NCBI GenBank assembly: GCA_024802545.1
Contig: CP103416.1
Location: 310,001 to 374,000 of the forward strand
DNA from: SAR92 clade bacterium H455
GTDB lineage: Bacteria; Pseudomonadota; Gammaproteobacteria; Pseudomonadales; Porticoccaceae
Direction: 5' to 3'
Length of the DNA: 64,000 nucleotides
The notes beneath the pieces were generated by a model. The model was not told the DNA's origin and searched no databases. It was given only the letters and a program-made list of their open reading frames with translations. The position numbers were made by a program, and so were the translations under genes. Shown here in pieces: positions 1-9,444 of this stretch; the first letter of the stretch is position 1; each line of letters opens with the position of its first letter.

Positions 1-247
1 TACCATCATCTACAGCAATAGTGTGAAACTCCCGGGCAATACCACCGGCCTTAGCAACCTCTGCGGCAACCAGCTCACCCATATCTTTAAGGTGCACATG
101 ACCGGGAACAAATTGAGTGTAGGAGTTAGCGATGGCAATCATCGGCTTATTAAAATCATCGTCCTTCATGCCTGTGGCGCGCCAAAGGGCGCGAGCGCCG
201 GCCATATTGCGGCCCTGGGTGGTGGTATGTGATCTGTACTTAGGCAT
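1..247 (-). CDS. ilvD: Dihydroxy-acid dehydratase, N-terminal part (cut by window edge)
   Basis: The minus strand from the ATG at 245-247 reads [20 protein letters not shown] and continues through a GHVHLKDMG segment to the window edge, giving about 82 residues. This is the characteristic N-terminus of the IlvD/Edd family. IlvD is the Fe-S dehydratase that makes the 2-oxo acid precursors of valine, leucine and isoleucine in the cytoplasm. The iron-sulfur cysteines and the C-terminal half lie outside the window. It fits functionally with ilvE at 7.7 kb. It is downstream of argA on the same strand with a gap of about 97 bases, so it may have its own promoter. Edd (phosphogluconate dehydratase) is the alternative, but the [22 protein letters not shown] start is typical of IlvD. 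Confidence 0.93.
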   Translation of the reverse strand, partial: MPKYRSHTTTQGRNMAGARALWRATGMKDDDFNKPMIAIANSYTQFVPGHVHLKDMGELVAAEVAKAGGIAREFHTIAVDDG

Positions 248-344
248 GACAACTCTCGATAACGGAAAAATTAAGGCGGTAAGAATAGCAGAAACACTGC
301 CTAGCAAACACTGCTCAGTCAATACTAAGTGGTGCAGCTTGGGG

Positions 345-1667
345 TTAGAGCTTTTTACTAAAAATTCGCGACTGGCGCTGGTAATTGTAGAGCGACTGTT
401 TTTCCGCAGGCAATGCGCTCACTTCAGTCTCGGTAAAACCCTGCTCTCTAAACCAGTGAGCGGTCTGTGTGGTGAGTACAAATAGTCTTTCTAGTCCGTT
501 GTCAGTGGCATCTTTTTCAAGGCACTTAAGCAGACGTGAAGCGATGCCCTGATTGTGAAACTGAGGGTGAGTTGCAACACAGGCAAGCTCACCGGCAAGG
601 CTATCTGCTATGGGGTAGAGCGCCGCGCAACCGAGTAGAGTCCCCTCTGGATGCACCACAACCATAAAACGTGAAATTTCTGTTTCGAGCAATTCACGGG
701 AGCGCTTAACCAAAATACCCTGCTGTTCCAGAGGCGAAATTAAATCGAGAATACCGCCCACATCATCAATAGTGGCCGCTCGAATAACTTCCGAATGATC
801 CTGCATAATCAGTGTGCCGCTGCCCTCCCGGGTAAACAACTCGCGGAGCAGTGTACCGTCATCACTGCAGCCCACCAGATGTACGCGATCGACATTGTTG
901 CGACAGGCTTGGTAAGCGGCAGAGAGCAAGCTGTAGATGGCAGAGTCCTCGTCACCGGCATTTTTAAGTTTGGCTTTGAGGTCGCTGACTTCAAGTAGCG
1001 ACAGATTGCGCAGCAGACTGTTGTCGGCGTCGATTATTCCCGCCGCTTGGCTGACTAAAATAAGTTTCTCGGCATTCAGCGCTATCGCCGTTTGCGTCGC
1101 CACATCCTGATAGCTGAGATTAAAGGCTTCACCCGTAGGGGAAAAACCAATCGAAGACATCAGCACTAGAGCGCCGCCTTCAAGTTGACTTTGAATAGCG
1201 CTGCGATCGATGCGGCGAATCTCTCCCGCGCGCTGGTAATCAACACCGTCGCGAACACCTACAGGTTTGGCGGTAATAAAGTTGCCTCCTATCACGCGGA
1301 CACGGGCACCGTGCATCGGTGAGTTGGGCAGCCCCATAGACAGCGCCGATTCAATTTGGAAGCGAGTAGAACCCACCGCCTCTTTGACGCACTGCATGGC
1401 ATTGGCATCAGTGATACGCACCTGCTCGCGGAAATCAGTTTGCAATCCGGCCACTTGCAGACGCAGGTCAATCTGAGGGCGAGCACCGTGGACCAGCACT
1501 ATATTGACCCCGAGGCTTTGCATCAGCGCTATATCGTGAACAATGCTGTCAAAATTGGCGTCCAGAACAGCTTCACCACTGATTGCGATAACAAAGGTTT
1601 TACCCCTGTGCGCATGAATATAAGGCGAGGTTTCACGGAAAAATTGTACGTAGTTTTGAGTAGTCAT
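345..1667 (-). CDS. argA: Amino-acid N-acetyltransferase (N-acetylglutamate synthase)
   Basis: ArgA catalyses the first step of arginine synthesis, acetyl-CoA plus glutamate to N-acetylglutamate. The product is about 440 residues, matching classical ArgA (about 443 in E. coli). An N-terminal amino-acid-kinase fold comes first ([12 protein letters not shown] near residue 50, [20 protein letters not shown] further on) and a C-terminal GNAT acetyltransferase domain last ([20 protein letters not shown]). The open frame runs 73 codons further upstream, but that extension overlaps argE in another frame and has no homology to ArgA, so the ATG at 1665-1667 ([10 protein letters not shown]) is chosen. 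It starts 7 bases after the argE stop, so the two are probably co-transcribed. No clear ARG box was found upstream. Confidence 0.95.
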   Translation of the reverse strand: MTTQNYVQFFRETSPYIHAHRGKTFVIAISGEAVLDANFDSIVHDIALMQSLGVNIVLVHGARPQIDLRLQVAGLQTDFREQVRITDANAMQCVKEAVGSTRFQIESALSMGLPNSPMHGARVRVIGGNFITAKPVGVRDGVDYQRAGEIRRIDRSAIQSQLEGGALVLMSSIGFSPTGEAFNLSYQDVATQTAIALNAEKLILVSQAAGIIDADNSLLRNLSLLEVSDLKAKLKNAGDEDSAIYSLLSAAYQACRNNVDRVHLVGCSDDGTLLRELFTREGSGTLIMQDHSEVIRAATIDDVGGILDLISPLEQQGILVKRSRELLETEISRFMVVVHPEGTLLGCAALYPIADSLAGELACVATHPQFHNQGIASRLLKCLEKDATDNGLERLFVLTTQTAHWFREQGFTETEVSALPAEKQSLYNYQRQSRIFSKKL

Positions 1668-1674
1668 CAGAGGA

Positions 1675-2796
1675 TTATAAGCAACAGCGGCCAATAAGTT
1701 GAGATAAAAAATTAATAGTTGGTTGCACGCGATCAAGGGGCAGGAATTCATTCGGCTGATGGGCCACATCAATATCTCCGGGACCCAGTACGACCACGTC
1801 CATTCCCAGCTGCTGGAGGTAGGGAGCCTCGGTAGCAAAGGCGACAGATTCCGCGGCATGACCTGTGAGTTTTTCACAGAGCGCAACGATCTTCGATTGG
1901 TCGCCGCTGGTAAAAGGTGGGACTATAAGCTTCTCCAGTGACCAACCCATATTGTCCGCTTCAGCGGTGATGGCAATTTGACGTTCCAGATCTGTTTGCA
2001 GTTGATTGAGATCCATACCCGGCAGCGGGCGAATTTCAAAGGCCAGAAAACAGTGTCCGCAGATACGATTAGCATTGTCACCACCCTGAATACAGCCCAA
2101 GTTCAAGGTCGGGTGATCAATTAAAAATCCCGCGTGTTTTTGCGCCTTCATGCGATCGCGCATAGCCATCAGCTGGCCGAGAATACGCTGCATAGATTCC
2201 ATGGCATTGTTGCCCAGTTCTGGATTGCTTGAGTGCCCGGATCGCCCGGTGACAGTCAGCTTCTCAATCATAATGCCCTTGTGCATTTTTACTGGACGCA
2301 TATTGGTCGGTTCGCCAATTACTGCACTGCGGGCAATAGGCGCTCCCGCTTCCACTAGGGCTTTAGCCCCGCCCATGGAGGACTCTTCATCGGCAGTTGC
2401 AAGAATGATTAAGGGCTGTTTCAAGTCTTTAACCGGCAGGGATTTAAACGCCTCGATGGCCAGGGGAAAAAAGCCCTTCATGTCACAGCTGCCGAGACCG
2501 TACCAGCGGTTATCTCGCTCGGTTAATGCAAAGGGGCTGCTATCCCAGAGTGATTCGTCACAGGGCACGGTATCTGTATGCCCAGCCAGCACCAGGCCGC
2601 CGGGGCCACTGCCAAATGTAGCGATGAGGTTGGCTTTGTTATTGCCCAAATCCATGATCTCAGTGGTGAAGCCAAGCTCCGCCAGTGTGTTCGCCAACAG
2701 GTCGATAACCTCGCGGTTGCCCTGATCTATAGCCGGATTAATACTGCTAATAGAGTTGCTGCGAATAATGCGCGCGAGTAAATCGGTGAGTTCCAT
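1675..2796 (-). CDS. argE: Acetylornithine deacetylase
   Basis: ArgE hydrolyses N-acetylornithine to ornithine in the linear arginine pathway. The 373-residue protein is an M20-family metallopeptidase. The metal-binding AGHTDTVP segment gives His73 and Asp75, the bridging Asp is in GLGSCDMKG (about 105), and the catalytic and ligand Glu pair is in TADEESSMGG (about 137-138). Length is normal for ArgE (383 in E. coli). It precedes argA by 7 bases on the same strand, so one transcript would supply the first acetylation step and the deacetylation step. Succinyl-diaminopimelate desuccinylase (DapE) is the nearest alternative, but sequence and context favour ArgE. Confidence 0.93.
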   Translation of the reverse strand: MELTDLLARIIRSNSISSINPAIDQGNREVIDLLANTLAELGFTTEIMDLGNNKANLIATFGSGPGGLVLAGHTDTVPCDESLWDSSPFALTERDNRWYGLGSCDMKGFFPLAIEAFKSLPVKDLKQPLIILATADEESSMGGAKALVEAGAPIARSAVIGEPTNMRPVKMHKGIMIEKLTVTGRSGHSSNPELGNNAMESMQRILGQLMAMRDRMKAQKHAGFLIDHPTLNLGCIQGGDNANRICGHCFLAFEIRPLPGMDLNQLQTDLERQIAITAEADNMGWSLEKLIVPPFTSGDQSKIVALCEKLTGHAAESVAFATEAPYLQQLGMDVVVLGPGDIDVAHQPNEFLPLDRVQPTINFLSQLIGRCCL

Positions 2797-2918
2797 GGGC
2801 GGCTTCCTATGCAGTCATTTGTATTGAGTTTAACGGATTGGCCAATTTGCGCTACCTCTGTTGGGATTAGCGACTAAAATTGATGGATGCAGGGACCAAA
2901 TACGAACAGGAGTTGGTT

Positions 2919-4706
2919 ATGAATAAGACATCGGTACGCGGCACTAAAACCGATTTGGGCAACATCTTGGATCTGACAGCTATCTTAAAAGATCTGATCA
3001 GCGACGGCTTGATTGCCCAGCAGGACGCCGCCGAAATCGCCAGTGCTCGGCGCAGCCGCAAAGAATCGCTGCAACACCCCCTGGAAATTGTCGCGGCCAG
3101 ACAGCTTGTTCAGGGACCAGACCAAAAACCCCTTACCCTAGAACTGCTCAGCGAATGGCTGGCGAAAAAAGCCTGCCTGCAGCTGGCCCACATAGACCCC
3201 CTAAAAATCAATGTTCCCGCCGTCACTGGAATCATGTCCTTTGCCTATGCTCAGCGCTATGGGATTCTTTGTCTCGAGGTGAGTCGCGATGAGCTGGTGA
3301 TTGCCACCATGCAGCCCTTTGATCGCAGCTGGGTTGAGAGTCTCGAACAGACATCCCGCCGAACCATTCAAACCGTGGTCGCCAATCCCGCTGAGATTAA
3401 AAAATATACCGTTGAATTTTACTCACTGGCAAACTCGGTTTTTGGTGCTGGCTCCGCCACAGACAGTGGCACGGGTATAGCCAACTTTGAACAGCTGCTG
3501 GAAGTGGGCAAGCTCAAAGACGCGGATGCCCAGGACCAACATATAGTCAATATTGTCGACTGGCTGCTGCAGTATGCCTTTGAACAGCGGGCCAGTGATA
3601 TTCATCTCGAACCGCGCCGGGGCAAGAGCAAGGTGCGTTTTCGAATCGACGGCGTGCTGCATCTGGTTTATGAGCTACCGGACAATGTCATGACTGCCAT
3701 GATCAGCCGGCTGAAAATTCTCGGACGCATGAATGTGGCGGAGAAGCGCCGTCCCCAGGATGGCCGTATAAAAACCAAAGCCCCCAATGCTCGGGAAGTG
3801 GAGTTGCGTCTCTCCACCATGCCCACCGCCTTCGGCGAAAAGCTAGTTATGCGAATCTTTGATCCGGATGTGCTGTTGCGCAGTTTCTCTCAGCTGGGGC
3901 TAGTGGCAGAGGATTACGCTCACTGGCAATCGATGGTCAAGCGGGCCCACGGTATTGTCTTGGTGACCGGCCCCACAGGTTCAGGTAAAACCACCAGCCT
4001 GTATTCCACTCTAAAGCAGCTGGCCACGGACTCGGTGAATGTCAGCACCGTGGAAGATCCCATTGAAATGGTTGTCGACAGTTTTAACCAAAGCCAGATT
4101 CAGCCCGCCATCGACTTTGATTTCGCCGCCGGTATCCGCACTCTTATGCGACAGGACCCGGATATTATTATGGTGGGTGAGATTCGCGATCAAGCCACTG
4201 CCGAGATGGCGGTGCAGGCGGCACTTACAGGACATCTGGTGCTCTCGACTCTGCACACCAACGATGCGCCAACCGCAATCAGCCGCCTGCTCGACCTAAA
4301 GATGCCAGCCCACCTGATCAAGGCCACACTCAATGGCGTCATGGCTCAGCGCTTGGTGCGAACTCTCTGCCCAGACTGTCGCAGCGAAGTCGACTTTGAT
4401 CAAGAGCTCTGGCATGAAATGGTTGGTTCAGCCGAGCTGGCCGCGCCGGCCAAAGTCTATCAGCCGGGTGGTTGTCTCGAGTGCCGCAACACTGGCTATC
4501 TGGGGCGTGAGGGTATCTATGAAATAATGCCGTTGACGAATGCTCTACTCACCTATATAAATAGTGAGTCTGATATCCAAGAGATTCGTCGAGCGGCAAT
4601 TTCACTGGGCATGAAAACCTTACGCATGGCCGGCGCCGAGAAAGTGGCCGCTGGAATCACATCCATGGAGGAGGTGTTGCGGGTTACCCCTGAGCTTGGC
4701 CGCTAA
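2919..4706 (+). CDS. GspE/PilB-type secretion or pilus assembly ATPase (orphan)
   Basis: This is a hexameric traffic ATPase of the type II secretion/type IV pilus superfamily, about 595 residues. An N-terminal MshEN/T2SSE_N-like region is followed by the ATPase core: Walker A GPTGSGKTTS near residue 350, an Asp-box region and Walker B MRQDPDIIMVGEIRD near 410, and a His-box LVLSTLHTNDAPTA. A C-terminal zinc-binding pair follows, CPDC near 482 and CLEC near 518, as in PilB and GspE. The open frame extends 13 codons upstream, but the ATG at 2919 has a good ribosome binding site (CAGGAG, about 7 bases upstream). No pilin, platform or secretin gene lies nearby, so its partner machine cannot be named; it sits directly before glnE. 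Confidence 0.85.
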   Translation: MNKTSVRGTKTDLGNILDLTAILKDLISDGLIAQQDAAEIASARRSRKESLQHPLEIVAARQLVQGPDQKPLTLELLSEWLAKKACLQLAHIDPLKINVPAVTGIMSFAYAQRYGILCLEVSRDELVIATMQPFDRSWVESLEQTSRRTIQTVVANPAEIKKYTVEFYSLANSVFGAGSATDSGTGIANFEQLLEVGKLKDADAQDQHIVNIVDWLLQYAFEQRASDIHLEPRRGKSKVRFRIDGVLHLVYELPDNVMTAMISRLKILGRMNVAEKRRPQDGRIKTKAPNAREVELRLSTMPTAFGEKLVMRIFDPDVLLRSFSQLGLVAEDYAHWQSMVKRAHGIVLVTGPTGSGKTTSLYSTLKQLATDSVNVSTVEDPIEMVVDSFNQSQIQPAIDFDFAAGIRTLMRQDPDIIMVGEIRDQATAEMAVQAALTGHLVLSTLHTNDAPTAISRLLDLKMPAHLIKATLNGVMAQRLVRTLCPDCRSEVDFDQELWHEMVGSAELAAPAKVYQPGGCLECRNTGYLGREGIYEIMPLTNALLTYINSESDIQEIRRAAISLGMKTLRMAGAEKVAAGITSMEEVLRVTPELGR

Positions 4707-4734
4707 GCCGTTAAATTATTGAGAAAATCCCGCT

Positions 4735-7695
4735 ATGCCGAAAACATTCCCGCAGCTGATCAGCGCCAGCTATCAGCGTCGCCTCGAAGGTTTTCAGGCC
4801 GCTCACTCGGATCCCGCTTGGCTGGCACAGCGACTCACTGAGTTCCCGGAATACCCTCTATTTGCAGAGCATTTGCAGCTACTCTGGGGCGCCAGTGACT
4901 TTGTCGGCGAGCAGAGTGAAACCGACCCCGAACTATTTCAGCAACTCGTCGATAGCGGCGATCTGCAACGCAGCTATTCTCGTGAAGACTTTCTGACGGC
5001 TATAAACCAGCGCCTCTTGGGTCATAAAAAAGCGCTCAATGAAGACTCCCTCAATGAAGAGCAATTAGCCTCGCAGCTAAGGCTATTTCGCCGCCGTGAG
5101 CAGATGCGGATTATCTGGCGCGACTTTAGTCGGCAGGCATCCATGCCCGAGACCACCAGAGAGCTAACCTGGATGGCAGAGGCGGCCATTACCGCCTCGT
5201 TGAATGTCTTGCATTCGATTACCTGTCAAGAGTTAGGAGCGCCCTTTAGCGGCGACGATCAAGTGACTCCAGAGCAGAATAAAGAAGAGCAAAAAATGCT
5301 GGTTCTGGCCATGGGCAAAATGGGCGCCGAAGAGCTCAACCTCTCATCGGATATAGATCTTATTTTTGCCTACCCAGAGAAGGGCGAGACCCGCCGCACA
5401 GCCACATCGCCAAGAGGCAAAACAGTCTCCAATCAAGAATTTTTTACTCGCCTCGGGCAAAAGCTAATCGCTGCACTGGATCGACAGACTGCCGATGGTT
5501 TTGTCTTCCGTGTTGATATGCGCCTGCGGCCCTACGGTCAAAGTGGCGCTCTGGTGATGAGCTTTGATGCACTAGAAGAATATTATCTAACCCAGGGCCG
5601 CGAGTGGGAACGCTTCGCCATGGTTAAAGCGCGAGCAGTGGCTGGTGAGCCAGCAGATATTCGGCGGCTAGATGAAATCTTACGCCCCTTTACCTATCGC
5701 AAATATCTCGACTTCGGCGCCATTGATGCGCTGCGTGATCTCAAGCGCTCGATTAACCGCGAGTTAAAGCGCAAGGGGATGCAGACGGATATCAAGCTGG
5801 GTCCCGGGGGCATTCGTGAAATTGAATTTATCACCCAAGCTTTTCAGCTGGTTCGCGGTGGCCGCAATAGCGGACTGCAGACTCCCTCCCTCTATCGAGC
5901 TTTACAGCAGCTAGCTACAGATCAGATTATTGATAGCAGTGATCGCGACAAGCTCTGGCAGGCCTACGTTTTTTTGCGCAATACCGAACACGTGCTGCAG
6001 GGCATAGCAGACAAGCAGACTCAGCAATTACCCGGAGATGAACTGGGCCAGCAGAGAGTCGCATTGATCGTTGGCTATACCAAGTGGACAGAGTTTCAGC
6101 AACAGTTGCAGGCACATCGAGACTACGTTATTTCAGTGTTTGAGGATATGTTTGCCGATCCCGATACTCAAGCTGATGACCAGAAAGCCGGCAGCAATGA
6201 TTTAGACTATGAATCGTTTTGGCGTCAGACGCCGGAGCTCGCCGAGCTGCTCGAACACCTGCAAGACGCTGGTTATAAGGCGCCTCAGGCAGTTGCAGAA
6301 CAGCTCTATGGTATCTATCAAAGCAAAGCAGTAATTGGTCTCGATCTTGAGCCGCGCAGCCGCCTCGACAAACTGATGCCCAATGTAGTCGCAGCCTGCG
6401 CCGCAACAGACAATAACAGCCTGACTCTCAGTCGGGTGGTGAGTCTTATTCAGGCAGTACTGCGGCGCAGTGCCTATCTGGTGCTGCTGGCGGAGAATCC
6501 TACAGCACTGCAGCAGTTGCTGCTCTTATGCCAGAGCAGCAGCTGGATTGCCGAACAGCTCACGGCCTATCCAGTTCTGCTCGATGAACTTCTCGACAGT
6601 GAAAGCCTGTTCACTGCGCAAAGTAAAGACACTCTCCAAGACCAGCTACGCCAGCAGATGCTGCGTGTCGCCGATGATGACCTCGAACAGCAGATGGAGG
6701 TGATTCGCTACTTCGTGCGCTCCAATAGCCTGCGTGTGGCAGCCTGCGATATCACCGAAGTGATACCTTTGATGCAGGTTAGCGACTATCTGACTTGGAT
6801 CGCTGAGGTGGTTATTGGTTACACGGTGACCATTGCCTGGCAGCACCTCAGCCAGCAGTATGGTCAGCCCGAGGGCAGTAGTGTGCAGTCGCCGGGTTTT
6901 ATTGTCCTAGGCTATGGCAAATTAGGAGGCATTGAACTGGGTTATAAATCCGATCTCGACTTAGTCTTTCTTCACCGAGGTATCGCCGGACAAACTGCTG
7001 GTGGCCCGCGCAGCATTGATAACAACACATTTTATGCTCGTCTAGGTCAGCGTATTATTCATGTCCTATCTACAGTAACCCCATCTGGCGCCGCCTATGA
7101 AATTGATATGCGCCTACGACCCTCGGGCAACTCCGGCATGTTGGTCTCGTCACTCAAGGCATTTGAGAAATACCAGCGTGAAAGTGCTTGGACCTGGGAG
7201 CAGCAAGCCCTAGTGCGAGCTCGAGTTGTGGCGGGAGAAAAGGCCCTCGCGGATGAGTTTAACAATCTGCGCCAGACCGTTCTTATGCAGCCGCGAGATA
7301 AGCAGGTTTTGCGCACCGAAGTAGAGCAGATGCGGGAAAAAATGCGCAAACATCTCGGCAGACCCTCGAAAGAGGGCAAATACTCTCTTAAGCAAGGCGC
7401 TGGAGGTATCGTCGATATTGAATTTATGGTTCAATTTGCAGTCTTGGCCTGGTCGCACAATCATCCCGAAATTAGCCGCTGGAGTGATACCATTCGCATA
7501 TTAGAGTCACTGGCTCAGTGCGGGCTATTATCGGAGCAACAATCCAGCTTACTAATCGACGCCTACAAAAGATACCGCTCAGCAGGACACCGTCTACAGC
7601 TGCAAAATCAGTTGGCAGAAGTGGCTAGCTCAGAGTTTCTTCAGTCTCGGGAATTGGTGACCGCTCAGTGGGCAGAATTATTTAATCAACAATAA
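4735..7695 (+). CDS. glnE: Bifunctional glutamine synthetase adenylyltransferase/deadenylase
   Basis: GlnE attaches AMP to, and removes it from, a tyrosine of glutamine synthetase, tuning nitrogen assimilation in response to PII. The 986 residues contain two nucleotidyltransferase modules, each with the GS-DXD signature: SSDIDLIFAYP near residue 203 (deadenylase half) and YKSDLDLVFLH near residue 738 (adenylylase half). Each is followed by a VDMRLRPYG or IDMRLRPSG motif. Length matches the family (about 950-980). The target enzyme glnA lies in the same window at 50.2 kb and carries the expected LYDLP adenylylation tyrosine motif. The gene precedes ilvE by 21 bases, an arrangement also seen in pseudomonads. 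Confidence 0.97.
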   Translation: MPKTFPQLISASYQRRLEGFQAAHSDPAWLAQRLTEFPEYPLFAEHLQLLWGASDFVGEQSETDPELFQQLVDSGDLQRSYSREDFLTAINQRLLGHKKALNEDSLNEEQLASQLRLFRRREQMRIIWRDFSRQASMPETTRELTWMAEAAITASLNVLHSITCQELGAPFSGDDQVTPEQNKEEQKMLVLAMGKMGAEELNLSSDIDLIFAYPEKGETRRTATSPRGKTVSNQEFFTRLGQKLIAALDRQTADGFVFRVDMRLRPYGQSGALVMSFDALEEYYLTQGREWERFAMVKARAVAGEPADIRRLDEILRPFTYRKYLDFGAIDALRDLKRSINRELKRKGMQTDIKLGPGGIREIEFITQAFQLVRGGRNSGLQTPSLYRALQQLATDQIIDSSDRDKLWQAYVFLRNTEHVLQGIADKQTQQLPGDELGQQRVALIVGYTKWTEFQQQLQAHRDYVISVFEDMFADPDTQADDQKAGSNDLDYESFWRQTPELAELLEHLQDAGYKAPQAVAEQLYGIYQSKAVIGLDLEPRSRLDKLMPNVVAACAATDNNSLTLSRVVSLIQAVLRRSAYLVLLAENPTALQQLLLLCQSSSWIAEQLTAYPVLLDELLDSESLFTAQSKDTLQDQLRQQMLRVADDDLEQQMEVIRYFVRSNSLRVAACDITEVIPLMQVSDYLTWIAEVVIGYTVTIAWQHLSQQYGQPEGSSVQSPGFIVLGYGKLGGIELGYKSDLDLVFLHRGIAGQTAGGPRSIDNNTFYARLGQRIIHVLSTVTPSGAAYEIDMRLRPSGNSGMLVSSLKAFEKYQRESAWTWEQQALVRARVVAGEKALADEFNNLRQTVLMQPRDKQVLRTEVEQMREKMRKHLGRPSKEGKYSLKQGAGGIVDIEFMVQFAVLAWSHNHPEISRWSDTIRILESLAQCGLLSEQQSSLLIDAYKRYRSAGHRLQLQNQLAEVASSEFLQSRELVTAQWAELFNQQ

Positions 7696-7716
7696 GTTTA
7701 AAAGAGGGAAAGGTTA

Positions 7717-8646
7717 ATGTCGTTTTCGGATCGCGATGGTTTTATTTGGATGGATGGCAAGATGGTTGACTGGCGAGATGCCCAGACGCATTTCCTGACC
7801 TCATCTCTGCACTATGGCAATGCCGTGTTTGAAGGCATTCGCGCCTATGAAACCGAAAAGTCGGGCACCTGCATTTTCCGTCTAGAAGACCATATTAAAC
7901 GTCTGTTTAACTCGGCCAAGATTATCCATATGCAGATTCCTTTCACTCAGGATGAGATTTGCCAGGCCCACCGTGACGTGGTCCGCGTAAACAACTTAGA
8001 TGCGGCTTATATTCGTCCACTAGTGTTTTTGGGTTCGGAAGGCATGGGCCTGCGTGCCGAAGGGCTCAAGGTTCACGTCGGCATCGCCGGTTGGGATTGG
8101 CCTTCCTATATGTCTCCAGAGACTCTTGAGACCGGACTCAAGGTTCGCACCTCGTCCTACACCAGACATCATGTCAATATCACCATGGTCAAAGCCAAGG
8201 CCAGCGGCAACTACATCAACTCCATGTTGGCCCTGCGCGAAGCGCTTGACTCCGGTTGCGACGAAGCCATTATGCTCGACCCGGAAGGCTATGTTGCTGA
8301 GGGCAGCGCCGAGAACTTCTTTATGGTTCGCGACGGGGTTATCTACACACCTGATTTAACTTCCTGCCTCGACGGCATTACTCGGGACACAGTATTTAAG
8401 TTGGCTAAAGATCGTGGCATTGAAGTACGCGAAAAGCGCATTACCCGCGATGAAGTTTATATCTGCGACGAAGCGTTCTTTACCGGCACCGCTGCCGAGA
8501 TCGTCCCGATCCGTGAATACGACAGCCGTATCATCGGTGAAGGTAAGCGTGGACCCATAGCTACAGAGCTACAAGCTGCATACTTTGATTTAGTGCGCGG
8601 TAAAAATGACAAGTACCAGAGCTGGTTAGCGCCGGTAGCTGAATAA
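7717..8646 (+). CDS. ilvE: Branched-chain amino acid aminotransferase
   Basis: IlvE is the class IV PLP aminotransferase for the last step of valine, leucine and isoleucine synthesis. The 309-residue protein has the family length. The PLP lysine is probably Lys161 in AKASGNY. The N-terminal SLHYGNAVFEGIRAYE and the later CLDGITRDTVFKLA and TGTAAEIVPI motifs are classical. A strong purine-rich ribosome binding site (AGGGAAAGG) precedes the ATG. It follows glnE closely and is followed after 27 bases by a glycosyltransferase gene, so transcription may continue into the lipopolysaccharide cassette. Confidence 0.96.
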   Translation: MSFSDRDGFIWMDGKMVDWRDAQTHFLTSSLHYGNAVFEGIRAYETEKSGTCIFRLEDHIKRLFNSAKIIHMQIPFTQDEICQAHRDVVRVNNLDAAYIRPLVFLGSEGMGLRAEGLKVHVGIAGWDWPSYMSPETLETGLKVRTSSYTRHHVNITMVKAKASGNYINSMLALREALDSGCDEAIMLDPEGYVAEGSAENFFMVRDGVIYTPDLTSCLDGITRDTVFKLAKDRGIEVREKRITRDEVYICDEAFFTGTAAEIVPIREYDSRIIGEGKRGPIATELQAAYFDLVRGKNDKYQSWLAPVAE

Positions 8647-8673
8647 GCCTTAAACAGAGAATTATTAGAGCTC

Positions 8674-9402
8674 ATGGAAAAAGAAATCGTCAATATTTTG
8701 TGTATGAAGTGGGGCACCAAATACCCCGCTGACTACGTCAATAAACTTTACTCCATGGTCGCGCGAAATATGTCGCGTCCGTTTCGCTTTATCTGTCTCA
8801 CCGAAGATGGCGTCGGCACCCATGAAAATGTTGAAGTCTTTCCGCTCCCCGAATTGTCCGTTGATCTCGCCGGCCCAGAGCGTGGCTGGAACAAGTTGGC
8901 GGTTTTTGCTGAAACTCTATATGACCTCAAGGGCAAGGTTCTCTGTCTCGATCTCGACTTAATAATTACCGGCAGTTTGGATGATCTTTTTGATTATCCT
9001 GGCGAGGTAATGATTATTAAAGATTGGATTAAAAAAGACGGCACCGGCAACTCTTCAGTCTACCGTTTTGAAGTGGGCGCCCATCCAGAAATACTCAGCG
9101 AATTCGAAAAATCTTTTCAGCAAATTAAAAAAACTCATCGCAATGAACAGGAGTATCTGTCCGCTGCGCTGATGGCGAAAAATGCTTTGGTTTACTGGCC
9201 CGATGAATGGTGCAGAAGTTTTAAGCGCCACTGTCTAAAGCCGTTTTGGTTTGTGATTGCTCGTCAAACCCAGGTGCCCGAAAATGCTCGAGTGATTGTA
9301 TTTCATGGCAAGCCAGATCCCCATGAGGCGATCGCGGGGGTGAGTGGCAAATGGTATCGGCGCTTTAAGCCTGCTACCTGGATTACCGACCATTGGCGGT
9401 AA
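8674..9402 (+). CDS. Putative GT-A fold glycosyltransferase with DxD motif
   Basis: A 242-residue protein with features of a nucleotide-sugar glycosyltransferase. Around residue 90 it has LCLDLDLIITGSLDDLF, a DxD metal-binding motif in the style of GT8-like enzymes. Later VFHGKPDPHEA resembles the conserved HFxGxxKPW-type region of that group. No signal peptide or membrane segment is visible, so a cytoplasmic or peripheral inner-membrane location is expected. It is the first of three sugar-modifying genes between ilvE and waaA, which suggests a role in lipopolysaccharide core or surface glycan synthesis. The donor and acceptor sugars cannot be told from the sequence. Confidence 0.65.
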   Translation: MEKEIVNILCMKWGTKYPADYVNKLYSMVARNMSRPFRFICLTEDGVGTHENVEVFPLPELSVDLAGPERGWNKLAVFAETLYDLKGKVLCLDLDLIITGSLDDLFDYPGEVMIIKDWIKKDGTGNSSVYRFEVGAHPEILSEFEKSFQQIKKTHRNEQEYLSAALMAKNALVYWPDEWCRSFKRHCLKPFWFVIARQTQVPENARVIVFHGKPDPHEAIAGVSGKWYRRFKPATWITDHWR

Positions 9403-9444
9403 TTGATTTACTTTCCACCATTCACTAATAACAACCAATTTATT

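Noticed and set aside
1668-1886. 73-codon N-terminal extension of argA
   Set aside because: It overlaps argE in another frame, has no ArgA homology, and the ATG at 1667 gives the normal family length.
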